From NCBI RefSeq assembly GCF_020131355.1, contig NZ_JAHLEL010000085.1, positions 186,001-250,000 on the forward strand: a stretch of 64,000 bases of DNA, in the 5' to 3' direction. Source of the DNA: Pseudonocardia sp. ICBG1293 (GTDB taxonomy: Bacteria; Actinomycetota; Actinomycetes; Mycobacteriales; Pseudonocardiaceae). Of the stretch, positions 48,303-57,742 are shown in pieces. A program made the translations under genes and the position numbers. Positions within the stretch are counted from its first letter, which is position 1. Each line of letters starts with the position of its first letter. Below the pieces are notes generated by a model that worked only from the letters and a program-made list of their open reading frames with translations, was not told where the DNA came from and did not search any database.

Positions 48303-49814
48303 CTACCCGGCGGTGACCCGGCGAGGCCCGGCGGCGGCGACGGCCGCGTCGAACTCGCGGTCGATCTCCTCGTTCGGGACGTAGGTCATCCGGCTGACGA
48401 CCACCGACACCAGCACGTTGGCCAGGAAGCCCGGGATGATCTCGTAGAGGGTGACGCCGAAGACCTGCGGGCCGGCCATGCTCCACGCGAAGACGGTGAC
48501 CGCCCCGGCGACCATGCCGGCCAGCGCCCCCCATGCGGTGAGCCTGCGCCAGAACAGGCACAGCAGGACGGCCGGTCCGAACGAGGCACCGAAGCCGGCC
48601 CACGCGAAGGCGACGAGCTCGAGGATCGTGCCACTCGGGTTCAGCGCGAGCACCCCGGCGATCAGGGCGACGGCCAGCACGCACAGCCTGCCCAGGACCA
48701 GCAGTCTGCGCGGCGAGGTGTCCTTGCCGAACACCGTGTACAGGTCCTCGACGAAGGCCGACGAGCAGACGATCAGCTGGCTCGACACCGTGCTCATGAT
48801 CGCCGCCAGCACCGCGGCGAAGACGAACCCGACGACCAGCGGGTTCAGCAGGGCCTGTGACATCGCGAGCACGACCAGCTCGGGGTTGTCCAGGGTGTTC
48901 CCCGGCTGCTGGAAGAACGCGATGCCGACGATGCCGCAGACGACGGCGCCGAGCAGCGAGGCGACCATCCAGCTGATCCCGATGCGGCGCGCCGCCCCGG
49001 CCGAGGCGGGATCGCGCATCGCCATGAAGCGCACGATGATGTGGGGCTGGCCGAAGTACCCCAGGCCCCAGGCCGCGGCCGAGACGACCCCCACGACGGT
49101 GGTCGCGGACAGCGACGCGCCGCCCAGCAGGGACAGCCGGTCCGGATCCACCGCGCTGATGCCCGCCGAGGTCTCGCCGAGCCCGCCGACCGCGACGATC
49201 GCGATCACCGGGATGACCAGCAGCGCGATCATCATCATGAGGCCCTGCACGACGTCGGTCAGCGACGCCCCGAGGAATCCGCCGATCATCGTGTAGACGA
49301 GGGTCACCACCGTCACGATCACCATGCCCAGCAGGTAGGACCCGCCGAACGCGAGCTGGAAGAACTCCCCGCCGGCCACCATCATCGACGACACGTAGAA
49401 GGTGAAGAACACCAGGACGATGGATCCGGACGCGACCCGCAGCGCCCGTGAGGAGTCGTGCAACCGGTTCTCGAAGAAGCTGGGAATGGTGATCGAGTTC
49501 CGGGCCACCTCGGTGTAGGAGCGGAGCCGGGGGGCGACGAACCGCCAGTTGAGGTAGGCACCCATGGTCAGACCGACCGCGATCCAGCCCTCGATCAGGC
49601 CGGAGGCGTAGATGGCCCCGGGCAGGCCCATCATCAGCCAGCCCGACATGTCCGAGGCGCCCGCGCTCAGCGCCGCGGTCCACGGCGGCAGCCCACGCCC
49701 CGCCAGCATGTACCCCTCGTGGTCGGAGGTCTGTCGGTAGGCGTAGTAGCCGATCCCGATCATCGCCGCGAAGTACACGACCAAGGCCGTGATCTGGAAG
49801 AACTGGTCGGACAT
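48303..49814 (-). CDS. putP: Sodium/proline symporter PutP
   Basis: This is a 503-residue solute:sodium symporter with 13 predicted helices. YMLAGRGLPPWTAALSAGASDMSGWLMMGLPG is the Na+/proline site region (broken over helices 1-2), YTMIGGFLGASLTDVVQG follows. It starts 12 bp after putA on the same strand, forming a putA-putP operon for proline uptake and oxidation. Confidence 0.93.
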   Translation of the reverse strand: MSDQFFQITALVVYFAAMIGIGYYAYRQTSDHEGYMLAGRGLPPWTAALSAGASDMSGWLMMGLPGAIYASGLIEGWIAVGLTMGAYLNWRFVAPRLRSYTEVARNSITIPSFFENRLHDSSRALRVASGSIVLVFFTFYVSSMMVAGGEFFQLAFGGSYLLGMVIVTVVTLVYTMIGGFLGASLTDVVQGLMMMIALLVIPVIAIVAVGGLGETSAGISAVDPDRLSLLGGASLSATTVVGVVSAAAWGLGYFGQPHIIVRFMAMRDPASAGAARRIGISWMVASLLGAVVCGIVGIAFFQQPGNTLDNPELVVLAMSQALLNPLVVGFVFAAVLAAIMSTVSSQLIVCSSAFVEDLYTVFGKDTSPRRLLVLGRLCVLAVALIAGVLALNPSGTILELVAFAWAGFGASFGPAVLLCLFWRRLTAWGALAGMVAGAVTVFAWSMAGPQVFGVTLYEIIPGFLANVLVSVVVSRMTYVPNEEIDREFDAAVAAAGPRRVTAG

Positions 49815-49826
49815 CTCCGGACCCCT

Positions 49827-52800
49827 CTACTCTGCCGACGACGGCGTCGGCGTGACGATCGGTACCTCGTAGGGCTGCGGGGTGCCGAACCGGTGCGCGG
49901 TGACCGACACGGCCTGCTCCCGCAGGAAGGTCAGCAGCTCGACCCGGCCCGCGGAGACGACCTCGCCGTCGAACACGGCGAGCGAGGGGGCGCCTCCGGT
50001 GGCCCCGATGATCTCGGCCGGGTCCGCGCCGACCAGCCGCACCCGACCGCCCTGCGCCGCGAGCGCGACCAGCTGGTCGCGCCAGGTCGCGGCGGCCTCC
50101 TGCCGGACCGCGACACCCAGCCCGTTCAGCGCGGTGCGCAGCGGCGCGGGCAGCGGCCCGGCCGTGCTGAGCCGCGTCGCCGCGCCCGCGCGCAGCCCGG
50201 CGGCGACCACGCGCAGCAGTGCGGCCGGTCGCTCGTCGCCGTACCGGACGGTGACCGGGACCGGGTGATAGCGCAGCACGTTGTGCTCGGAGACGAGACC
50301 GGTGGCGTCGCGGGCCACGCCGAACTCCTCGCCCCAGGCGTCGAGGTCGCAGCGCAGGGCGCCGGCCAGCCAGGCCCGTTCGTCGTCGGGGACGCCGGCG
50401 GTGGCGGCGGCCCGCAGGACGCGCGAGGCGAGGGCGTCGGCGGGGGCGTCGGCGGCGACCGGAGCGGGGTCGTCCGCCCACGTGCCGAAGCCGAGCAGGT
50501 AGTTCGGGCCGCCCGCCTTGGTGCCGGTGCCGACGGCCGACTTCTTCCAGCCGCCGAACGGCTGCCGCTGCACGATCGCACCCGTGATGCCGCGGTTGAC
50601 GTAGAGGTTGCCGGCCTCGACGGTGCGCAGCCAGGTGTCGATCTCGTCGGTGTCCAGCGAGTACAGGCCGGAGGTGAGGCCGTACTCGATCCGGTTGACC
50701 AGCTCGATCGCCTCGTCCAGCGTGTCCACGGTCATGATGCCGAGCACGGGGCCGAAGTACTCGGTGAGGTGGAACTCCGATCCCGGCCGGACCCCCTCCC
50801 GGACGCCGGGGCGCCAGGTCGTGCCCGAGTCGTCGAGCTGCTGGGGTGCGATCACCCAGCGCTCCCCCTCCCCGAGCGTGGTCAGGGCGGAGAGCAGCTT
50901 CCCCGACGCGGGGCCGACCAGGGGGCCGACCTGGGACCGCGCGTCCCACGGAGCACCGACGTGCAGCGAGGTCACGGCGTCGAGGAGCTGCCCGCGGAAC
51001 CGCTGCGACGTGGCGGCCGCACCGACCAGGATCACCAGGGACGCGGCCGAGCACTTCTGCCCGGCGTGCCCGAACGCCGACCGCGCGACGTCGCGGGCGG
51101 CCAGGTCGAGGTCCGCGCTCGGCGTCACGATCATCGCGTTCTTGCCGCTGGTCTCGGCCATGAGCGGCAGGTCGGGCCGCATCGAGCGGAACAGCTCGGC
51201 GGTCTCGTAGGCCCCGGTGAGGACCACCCGCTCCACGTCCGGGTGCGCGATCAGGTCCGCCCCCAGCTCGTGGTCGTCGAGCCCGACGAAGCGCAGGACC
51301 TCGCGCGGCACGCCGGCCTCCCACAGCGCCTCGGCGACGACCGCGGAACATCGCCGCGCCTCCGGCGCCGGCTTGAGGACGACGGGGGAGCCCGCGGCCA
51401 GCGCCGCCAGGGTCGAGCCGGTCGGGATCGCCACCGGGAAGTTCCAGGGCGGTGTCACCACGGTCAGCCCCGCCGGGGTGAACCGGGCGCCCGGCACCGT
51501 GTCCAGGCGGCGCCCGGCCTCGGCGTAGTAGTGCGCGAAGTCGACGGCCTCGCTGACCTCGGGGTCGCCCTGGTCGAGGAGCTTGCCGCACTCCGAGCCC
51601 ATCACCTCGAGCAGCTCGGCCCGCCGGGACTGCAGGACGTCCCCGGCGCGGTGCAGGATCTCCGCCCGGCGTGCGGCGCCCAGCGCGCGCCACCCGGCAC
51701 CGGCGTCGCGTGCTCCGGCCACGATCGCGTCGAGCTCGGCCCGGGTGGTGACCCAGGTGTCGGTGACGGTCCGCTCGCCCAGCCGGGAGTCGCGCATCCG
51801 GGCGCGGATCCCGGCGCCCCAGGCCCGGTTGGCCGCCACCGCGGTGTCGGTGTCCGGGGTGTTGACGAACCCGTCGGTCGGCGCGGGCGGCTCGGGCAGG
51901 GTGCGGTCCTGGACCCGGTTCGACCCCGGGACACCGGTGGGCATCGCCGCGACCGAGGCCAGGAACCGCCGGCGCTCACGGTCGAACAGCGCGGTGTCGC
52001 TGTCGATGTCGAAGACGGCGGACATGAAGTTCTCCTGGGACGCGCCCTCCTCCAGCCGCCGGATCAGGTACGCGATGGCGACGTCGAACTCCCCGGGGTG
52101 CACCACCGGGGTGTAGAGGAGCAGGGACCCGACGTCGGCCCGGACCGCGGCCGCCTGGGCGGTCGCCATGCCGAGCAGCATCTCGATCTCGATCGAGTCG
52201 GTGCACCCGCGGCGCTGGGCCAGCAACCAGGCCAGTGCGATGTCGAACAGGTTGTGTCCGGCGACCCCGATCCGCACCGCACGGGTGTGCTCGGGCCGCA
52301 GCGCGTAGTCGAGGACGGCCTTGTAGGAGGCGTCGGACTCCTCCTTGCTCGCGCAGGTGGCCTGCGGCCAGCCGTGGATCTCGGCGTCGACCCGCTCCAT
52401 CGGCAGGTTGGCGCCCTTGACCACACGGACCTTCACCGGGGCGCCGCCGCGGGCGACGCGGGCCGCCGACCACTCCTGCAGCCGGATCATCGCGCCGAGC
52501 GCGTCGGGCAGGTAGGCCTGCAGGACGATCCCGGCCTCGAGGTCGAGGAACTCGGGGCGGTCCAGCAGGGTGGTGAAGACCGCGAACGTCAGGTCGAGGT
52601 CCTTGTACTCCTCCATGTCGAGGTTGAGGAACTTCGGACCGCCCGGCGCCGTGCGGGCGAGCCGGTAGAGCGGGGCCAGCGCCTCGACCGCGTCGGCGAC
52701 GGCCTCGTCGAACGACCACGGGTCGTGCGGCGCGACGGTGGAGGACACCTTGATCGAGACGTAGTCGACGTCGTCGCGGGTGAGGAGCCTGCGGGTGCCC

Positions 52801-53303
52801 TCGACCCGGCGGGCCGCCTCGTGCGTACCGAGGATCGCCTCGCCCAGCAGGTTGATGTTGAGCCGGGTGCCCTCCTGGTTCCGCCGGATCCGCTGGATCG
52901 CCGGACCGAGCCGGCGCTCGGAGGCGTCCACGATCAGGTGCCGCACCATGCGGCGCAGTGAGGCCTTGGCGATCGGCACGACGACGCCCGGGGCCACCCG
53001 TCCGGCGACCGCGCCGGCCCTGATCGCGGTCCGCAACGGCCACGGCAGGACCCGGGGGATGATCGGGACCAGGGTCGCCAGGTGCCGGGCCGCCGCCCGG
53101 TGGTCCTCGGGACGGATCACCCCGTCCACGAAGCCGACGGTGAACGCCAGCCCGTTCGGGTCACCGAGGACCCCGGCCAGCCGGCGGGCGGAGGGGTCGA
53201 CCGGCTCGCCCCGGCCGGTGTCGAGCCACCGCCGTACCAGTGCGATGGCCTCCTCCACCAGCCCGTCGTCGACGACCCTCCCCGGCAGCTCTCCCACGCT
53301 CAT
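49827..53303 (-). CDS. putA: Bifunctional proline dehydrogenase / glutamate-semialdehyde dehydrogenase
   Basis: This is a 1158-residue enzyme converting proline to glutamate. The N-terminal half is the FAD-dependent proline dehydrogenase (VSIKVSSTVAPHDPWSFDEA, NLDMEEYKDLDLT, RVVKGANLPMERVDAEIHGW). The C-terminal half is the aldehyde dehydrogenase (VTPPWNFPVAIPTGSTLAAL, FGHAGQKCSAASLVILVG with catalytic Cys). No ribbon-helix-helix DNA-binding domain is present, so it is not self-regulating. An IS remnant begins 108 bp upstream, separating it from the LysR gene at 60428. Confidence 0.94.
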   Translation of the reverse strand: MSVGELPGRVVDDGLVEEAIALVRRWLDTGRGEPVDPSARRLAGVLGDPNGLAFTVGFVDGVIRPEDHRAAARHLATLVPIIPRVLPWPLRTAIRAGAVAGRVAPGVVVPIAKASLRRMVRHLIVDASERRLGPAIQRIRRNQEGTRLNINLLGEAILGTHEAARRVEGTRRLLTRDDVDYVSIKVSSTVAPHDPWSFDEAVADAVEALAPLYRLARTAPGGPKFLNLDMEEYKDLDLTFAVFTTLLDRPEFLDLEAGIVLQAYLPDALGAMIRLQEWSAARVARGGAPVKVRVVKGANLPMERVDAEIHGWPQATCASKEESDASYKAVLDYALRPEHTRAVRIGVAGHNLFDIALAWLLAQRRGCTDSIEIEMLLGMATAQAAAVRADVGSLLLYTPVVHPGEFDVAIAYLIRRLEEGASQENFMSAVFDIDSDTALFDRERRRFLASVAAMPTGVPGSNRVQDRTLPEPPAPTDGFVNTPDTDTAVAANRAWGAGIRARMRDSRLGERTVTDTWVTTRAELDAIVAGARDAGAGWRALGAARRAEILHRAGDVLQSRRAELLEVMGSECGKLLDQGDPEVSEAVDFAHYYAEAGRRLDTVPGARFTPAGLTVVTPPWNFPVAIPTGSTLAALAAGSPVVLKPAPEARRCSAVVAEALWEAGVPREVLRFVGLDDHELGADLIAHPDVERVVLTGAYETAELFRSMRPDLPLMAETSGKNAMIVTPSADLDLAARDVARSAFGHAGQKCSAASLVILVGAAATSQRFRGQLLDAVTSLHVGAPWDARSQVGPLVGPASGKLLSALTTLGEGERWVIAPQQLDDSGTTWRPGVREGVRPGSEFHLTEYFGPVLGIMTVDTLDEAIELVNRIEYGLTSGLYSLDTDEIDTWLRTVEAGNLYVNRGITGAIVQRQPFGGWKKSAVGTGTKAGGPNYLLGFGTWADDPAPVAADAPADALASRVLRAAATAGVPDDERAWLAGALRCDLDAWGEEFGVARDATGLVSEHNVLRYHPVPVTVRYGDERPAALLRVVAAGLRAGAATRLSTAGPLPAPLRTALNGLGVAVRQEAAATWRDQLVALAAQGGRVRLVGADPAEIIGATGGAPSLAVFDGEVVSAGRVELLTFLREQAVSVTAHRFGTPQPYEVPIVTPTPSSAE

Positions 53304-53381
53304 CAGCAGTTCCCTCCGCGTCCGTACCTCTCGGCGGTCGTCCCGCCGTCACGTCCGGACGAGAGTGGCAGGCCACACACT

Positions 53382-53985
53382 TCAGAAAAAGAGGCCAAAC
53401 TCGAACAGTAAGAGCGCCCGGCAATTGATGGTTATCGGAGTCGACGGGTCGTGGGTCGGGTAGCGGCTGCGGGCACGGTTGATCCGCCGGCGGATCACGG
53501 TGAGCGCGGCGGCGAGGTTGAGGTAGAACTCGACGATGATCTTCCGGCGATCGGTGAACCGGCGCAGCTTGCCGTAGCCGTTCATCCAGGAGTGCGTGCG
53601 CTCGATGGGCCACCGTCGTCCTGCCTGGATCGGAGCCGGGACCCCCGTGGTCGCGATCTCGCCGGTGAAGCCCAGGGTGTGCAGCAGAGTACGGGTCTTG
53701 CCGGAGTCATAGCCGCGGTCCAGGTGCACGGTCGGGAACAGATCACCACCGTGGGCGGCGCGGTGGCGGGGCAGCGGGCCGATCATCGTCACGATGCCGG
53801 TCAAGGTCGGTTCCAGCAGGGGCGAGTCATGGTCGTTGGCTCGCGCCGCGACCAGGTGCAGCGGGATGCCCTGGTCATCGCAGGCCACGGACCGTTTCGT
53901 GCCCTGTTTGCCGCGGCCGACAGGGCTGCGGCCGGCCACCTCGCCTCCGCCTGGTGCCTTGGTGATCGATCCGTCGACCGCCAGA
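53382..53985 (-). pseudogene. IS-G copy 1 remnant with truncated IS5 family transposase
   Basis: The left end GAGCGCCCGGC starts at 53412 after TAA. The transposase (AVDGSITKAPGGGEVAG ... RPIERTHSWMNGYGKLRRF) lacks its N-terminal ~110 residues, cut near 53985 where IS-F begins. An 11-bp deletion versus IS-G copy 2 shifts the C-terminal frame, which then runs out of the element. The corresponding intact gene is at 59425-60282. Confidence 0.8.
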
Positions 53986-55584
53986 CCTGAGTTGCACAGG
54001 TAGTCGGGGGTTGTGAGGTGTCGTTGCTGGTCAGCGGGCTGTGGGGTCGGGATCTGGGGCACTAATCGGTAGTCTCGGGTGGTGTTCGTCCGGAAGGTGA
54101 AGACGGCGTCCGGGGCGACGGCGGTGCAGATCGTGGAGAAGCGCCACGGGGTCCGGCGGATCGTCGCCCACGTCGGTTCCGCTCATGATGACGCCGAGCT
54201 CGCAGTGCTGATCGCCTCAGCGCGGGATCGCATCCATGCAGGTCAGCAGGCCCTCGACCTCGACGCCCCTGCCACCGGGGGCGCGGCGGGCGCGGTCGTG
54301 ACCGGGTCGGCGAGCGAGGTCCTGTGGAACGTCCTGTGCGATGCCTACCGCCGGTTGGGGTTCGACCAGCTCGCCGACGAGGTGTTCCGGGCGCTCGTGC
54401 TCGCCAGGATCGTGGAGCCCACCAGCACCTCTGCCGCGGTCGGGGTCCTCGATGAACTCGGGGTGGTCGCGCCGCATCGCAACACCTTCACCGCGGCGCT
54501 GCGCCGCTGCAGTGACAAGGACTACCGGGCCGTCCTGGCCGCCGCCTGCACCGTGGCCTCGCGGGTGGGGGCGGCGTCGCTGGTGCTCTATGACGTGACC
54601 ACGCTGCATTTCGAGGTCGAGCACGAGGACACGCTGCGCAAGGTAGGGATGAGCAAGGAACGCCGGGTCGACCCGCAGATCCAGGTCGGGCTGCTCGTCG
54701 ACCCGTCCGGGTTCCCGCTCGAGGTCCGCTGCTTCGAGGGCAACAAGGCCGAGACGACCACTCTGCTACCCGTTCTGGAGGACTTCCGCAAACGGCACGA
54801 CGTGAAGGACATGGTGGTCGTCGCCGATGCCGGAATGCTGTCCGCGTCGAACCTGAACGCGTTGGAGGACAACGGGTTCTCCTTCATCGTGGGGTCGAGG
54901 ATCAGCAAGGCGCCCTACGATCTGGCCGCGCACGTCGAGCGTCACGGCAACGCCTTCGACGACGGCCAGGTCCTGGAGTCGCGCCGCGACATGGGGACAG
55001 GGAAGGCGAAACGGAGCCGGCGGGTCGTCTACCAGTACCGCTTCGCCCGCCACAAACACGATGACCGGGCGATCAACGCCATGGTCGACCGCGCGGAGAA
55101 GGTCGCCGCCGGCACCCGGCCGTTGAAGAAGGACCGCTTCGTCCGCATCGCCTCCACCGGCACCGAGGTCGACTGGGGCCTGGTCGAACGCGCCCGCCAG
55201 CTCGCCGGGTTGAAGGGCTACGTCACCAACCTGGCCGAGTCCACCATGGACGGGCACAAGGTCGTGGCCGCCTACCACGACCTGTGGCAGGTCGAGGCCA
55301 GCTTCCGCATGGCCAAGTCCGACCTGCGAGCCCGACCGATCTTCCACCGCGAACGCGACGCCATCGAAGCCCACCTCACCGTCGTCTTCGCCGCCCTCGC
55401 GGTCTCCCGACACCTCCAGGACGCGGCAGGCGTGACCATCAAGAAGCTGGTCACAGCCCTGCGCCCACTACGAACCGTCCGAGTCGACGTCGGCGGTCAC
55501 CCGATCACCGCCGCCCCGCAGATCACCAGCGGCGCGCGTGCCATTCTCGACCGGCTCCCCACCATCACCGCGCCGGGGCACTAA
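53986..55584 (+). mobile_element. IS-F (IS1634 family), approximate left end
   Basis: One transposase gene and ~90 bp upstream. The left border is put where IS-G homology ends (about 53985). The right end coincides with the transposase stop TAA (55582-55584), into which IS-E copy 1 inserted. A short direct repeat GGGGCACTAA occurs at 54054 and 55575. Confidence 0.6.
54079..55584 (+). CDS. IS1634 family transposase
   Basis: This is a 501-residue DDE transposase. LVLYDVTTLHFE (first Asp), MVVVADAGMLSASNLNAL (second Asp) and YHDLWQVEASFRMAKSDLRARP (Glu) mark the catalytic core with a beta-strand insertion between the last two, as in IS1634. The GTG at 54079 is used. The stop TAA is shared with the target of IS-E copy 1. 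It appears intact. Confidence 0.9.
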   Translation: MVFVRKVKTASGATAVQIVEKRHGVRRIVAHVGSAHDDAELAVLIASARDRIHAGQQALDLDAPATGGAAGAVVTGSASEVLWNVLCDAYRRLGFDQLADEVFRALVLARIVEPTSTSAAVGVLDELGVVAPHRNTFTAALRRCSDKDYRAVLAAACTVASRVGAASLVLYDVTTLHFEVEHEDTLRKVGMSKERRVDPQIQVGLLVDPSGFPLEVRCFEGNKAETTTLLPVLEDFRKRHDVKDMVVVADAGMLSASNLNALEDNGFSFIVGSRISKAPYDLAAHVERHGNAFDDGQVLESRRDMGTGKAKRSRRVVYQYRFARHKHDDRAINAMVDRAEKVAAGTRPLKKDRFVRIASTGTEVDWGLVERARQLAGLKGYVTNLAESTMDGHKVVAAYHDLWQVEASFRMAKSDLRARPIFHRERDAIEAHLTVVFAALAVSRHLQDAAGVTIKKLVTALRPLRTVRVDVGGHPITAAPQITSGARAILDRLPTITAPGH

Positions 55585-56564
55585 GAGGTCGCGCGGATTG
55601 GTCACAGCTTGGCCGCGGTCGAGTGTCTGGGGGCGAGGGCGGGTACGGGCCTGCCGATCATGAAGTTATCTACGCTTCGTGATCGTCTGGAGGCCGCGTG
55701 CCCACCCTGCCATCATGGCTGACCGAGCCGTTGTGGGACCAGTTCACCGCGCTGCTGCCTCATCGAGACGAGTTCGATCCCACCCATCCGCTGGGCTGCC
55801 ATCGCCGCCGGATCGCGGATCGGATCGTGTTCGACAAGCTCCTGCAGGTACTGCGGTTCGGCTGCTCGTATGAGGGCATCGCTGACAGCACCTGCTCGGC
55901 GACCACCATCCGCGATCGTCGTGACGAGTGGATCAGGCTCGGGGTCTTCGCCCAGCTGCGTCGGATCGTCCTGGACGCCTACGACCGCATCGTCGGTCTG
56001 CTGCTGCACGACATCGCCGTCGATGGCGCCATCACCAAGGCCCCCGGCGGCGGCGAGGTCGCCGGTCCGTCGCCGGTGGACCGGCGCAAACAGGGTATGA
56101 AACGTTCGGTGCTCGTCGAGGGATACGGCATCCCGCTGGGCCGAGTCCTGGCCGGAGCCAACCGGCACGACTCCCCGCTACTGGGCCCCACCCTCGACCG
56201 CCTCGATGCTCTCGGCCCGCTGCCCGACGACATCACCGTGCACCTCGACGCCGGCTATGACTCCGGCAAGACCCGCGACACGCTGGCCGAACGAGGCCTG
56301 CACGGCGAGATCGCGCACAAGGGTGAGAAAGCGCCGATCCAGGCCACCCGCCGCTGGCACGTCGAGCGGACCAACGCTTGGCACAACAGCTTCAACCGGC
56401 TGCAGCGCTGCTACGAACGACGAGAAATCGTCGTCGACGCGTTCTTCGACCTCGCCGACACGATCGTCACACTCCGTAGCTTGATTCGGCAGGCCTGGAC
56501 CACACACCGCTGGAACGCCCGACCTGCACGACGTCCATGATCACCAACCAATCCGCGCGACCTC
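55585..56564 (+). mobile_element. IS-E copy 1 (IS5-type, 980 bp)
   Basis: Perfect ends GAGGTCGCGCGGATTGGT and complement. TAA at 55582-55584 and 56565-56567. Confidence 0.93.
55698..56540 (+). CDS. IS5 family transposase of IS-E copy 1
   Basis: This is a 280-residue DDE transposase. LTEPLWDQFTALLPHRDEF is the N-terminal HTH-like domain. HDIAVDGAITKAP (Asp), HLDAGYDSGKTR (Asp) and WHVERTNAWHNSFNRLQR (Glu) are catalytic. The GTG start is used. The two copies (55698, 56681) appear identical. Confidence 0.9.
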   Translation: MPTLPSWLTEPLWDQFTALLPHRDEFDPTHPLGCHRRRIADRIVFDKLLQVLRFGCSYEGIADSTCSATTIRDRRDEWIRLGVFAQLRRIVLDAYDRIVGLLLHDIAVDGAITKAPGGGEVAGPSPVDRRKQGMKRSVLVEGYGIPLGRVLAGANRHDSPLLGPTLDRLDALGPLPDDITVHLDAGYDSGKTRDTLAERGLHGEIAHKGEKAPIQATRRWHVERTNAWHNSFNRLQRCYERREIVVDAFFDLADTIVTLRSLIRQAWTTHRWNARPARRP

Positions 56565-56567
56565 TAA

Positions 56568-57547
56568 GAGGTCGCGCGGATTGGTCACAGCTTGGCCGCG
56601 GTCGAGTGTCTGGGGGCGAGGGCGGGTACGGGCCTGCCGATCATGAAGTTATCTACGCTTCGTGATCGTCTGGAGGCCGCGTGCCCACCCTGCCATCATG
56701 GCTGACCGAGCCGTTGTGGGACCAGTTCACCGCGCTGCTGCCTCATCGAGACGAGTTCGATCCCACCCATCCGCTGGGCTGCCATCGCCGCCGGATCGCG
56801 GATCGGATCGTGTTCGACAAGCTCCTGCAGGTACTGCGGTTCGGCTGCTCGTATGAGGGCATCGCTGACAGCACCTGCTCGGCGACCACCATCCGCGATC
56901 GTCGTGACGAGTGGATCAGGCTCGGGGTCTTCGCCCAGCTGCGTCGGATCGTCCTGGACGCCTACGACCGCATCGTCGGTCTGCTGCTGCACGACATCGC
57001 CGTCGATGGCGCCATCACCAAGGCCCCCGGCGGCGGCGAGGTCGCCGGTCCGTCGCCGGTGGACCGGCGCAAACAGGGTATGAAACGTTCGGTGCTCGTC
57101 GAGGGATACGGCATCCCGCTGGGCCGAGTCCTGGCCGGAGCCAACCGGCACGACTCCCCGCTACTGGGCCCCACCCTCGACCGCCTCGATGCTCTCGGCC
57201 CGCTGCCCGACGACATCACCGTGCACCTCGACGCCGGCTATGACTCCGGCAAGACCCGCGACACGCTGGCCGAACGAGGCCTGCACGGCGAGATCGCGCA
57301 CAAGGGTGAGAAAGCGCCGATCCAGGCCACCCGCCGCTGGCACGTCGAGCGGACCAACGCTTGGCACAACAGCTTCAACCGGCTGCAGCGCTGCTACGAA
57401 CGACGAGAAATCGTCGTCGACGCGTTCTTCGACCTCGCCGACACGATCGTCACACTCCGTAGCTTGATTCGGCAGGCCTGGACCACACACCGCTGGAACG
57501 CCCGACCTGCACGACGTCCATGATCACCAACCAATCCGCGCGACCTC
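56568..57547 (+). mobile_element. IS-E copy 2 (IS5-type, 980 bp)
   Basis: It directly follows copy 1 with a single TAA (56565-56567) between them and TAA after (57548-57550). By inspection it is identical to copy 1. Confidence 0.93.
56681..57523 (+). CDS. IS5 family transposase of IS-E copy 2
   Basis: It is the same 280-residue protein as in copy 1, intact, with the same GTG start. Confidence 0.9.
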   Translation: MPTLPSWLTEPLWDQFTALLPHRDEFDPTHPLGCHRRRIADRIVFDKLLQVLRFGCSYEGIADSTCSATTIRDRRDEWIRLGVFAQLRRIVLDAYDRIVGLLLHDIAVDGAITKAPGGGEVAGPSPVDRRKQGMKRSVLVEGYGIPLGRVLAGANRHDSPLLGPTLDRLDALGPLPDDITVHLDAGYDSGKTRDTLAERGLHGEIAHKGEKAPIQATRRWHVERTNAWHNSFNRLQRCYERREIVVDAFFDLADTIVTLRSLIRQAWTTHRWNARPARRP

Positions 57548-57550
57548 TAA

Positions 57551-57671
57551 GAGGTCATTTCAGAACGAGGTCGACGTGTCTGTTGTAGACGACAAGCGGC
57601 TATCTGACCTGCCGTTTGATCTGTCGTCGAGGGGTCAATGGAAACTCGACAAGTCGTTCTGAAACGACCTC
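57551..57671. mobile_element. MITE copy 3 (121 bp)
   Basis: Same orientation as copy 2, TAA on both sides (57548-57550, 57672-57674), between IS-E copy 2 and IS-B copy 2. Confidence 0.9.
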
Positions 57672-57742
57672 TAAGAGGTCGTTTCAGAAGTCGGCGTGTC
57701 GGTCCTGTGTGGATCGGCGCTGGTAGCTGATCATGTCCGGTC

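Noticed and set aside
48262-52961. Other long antisense or off-frame readings over putP-putA
   Set aside because: They lie opposite well-identified genes and lack any recognisable motif; they are typical of high-GC DNA.
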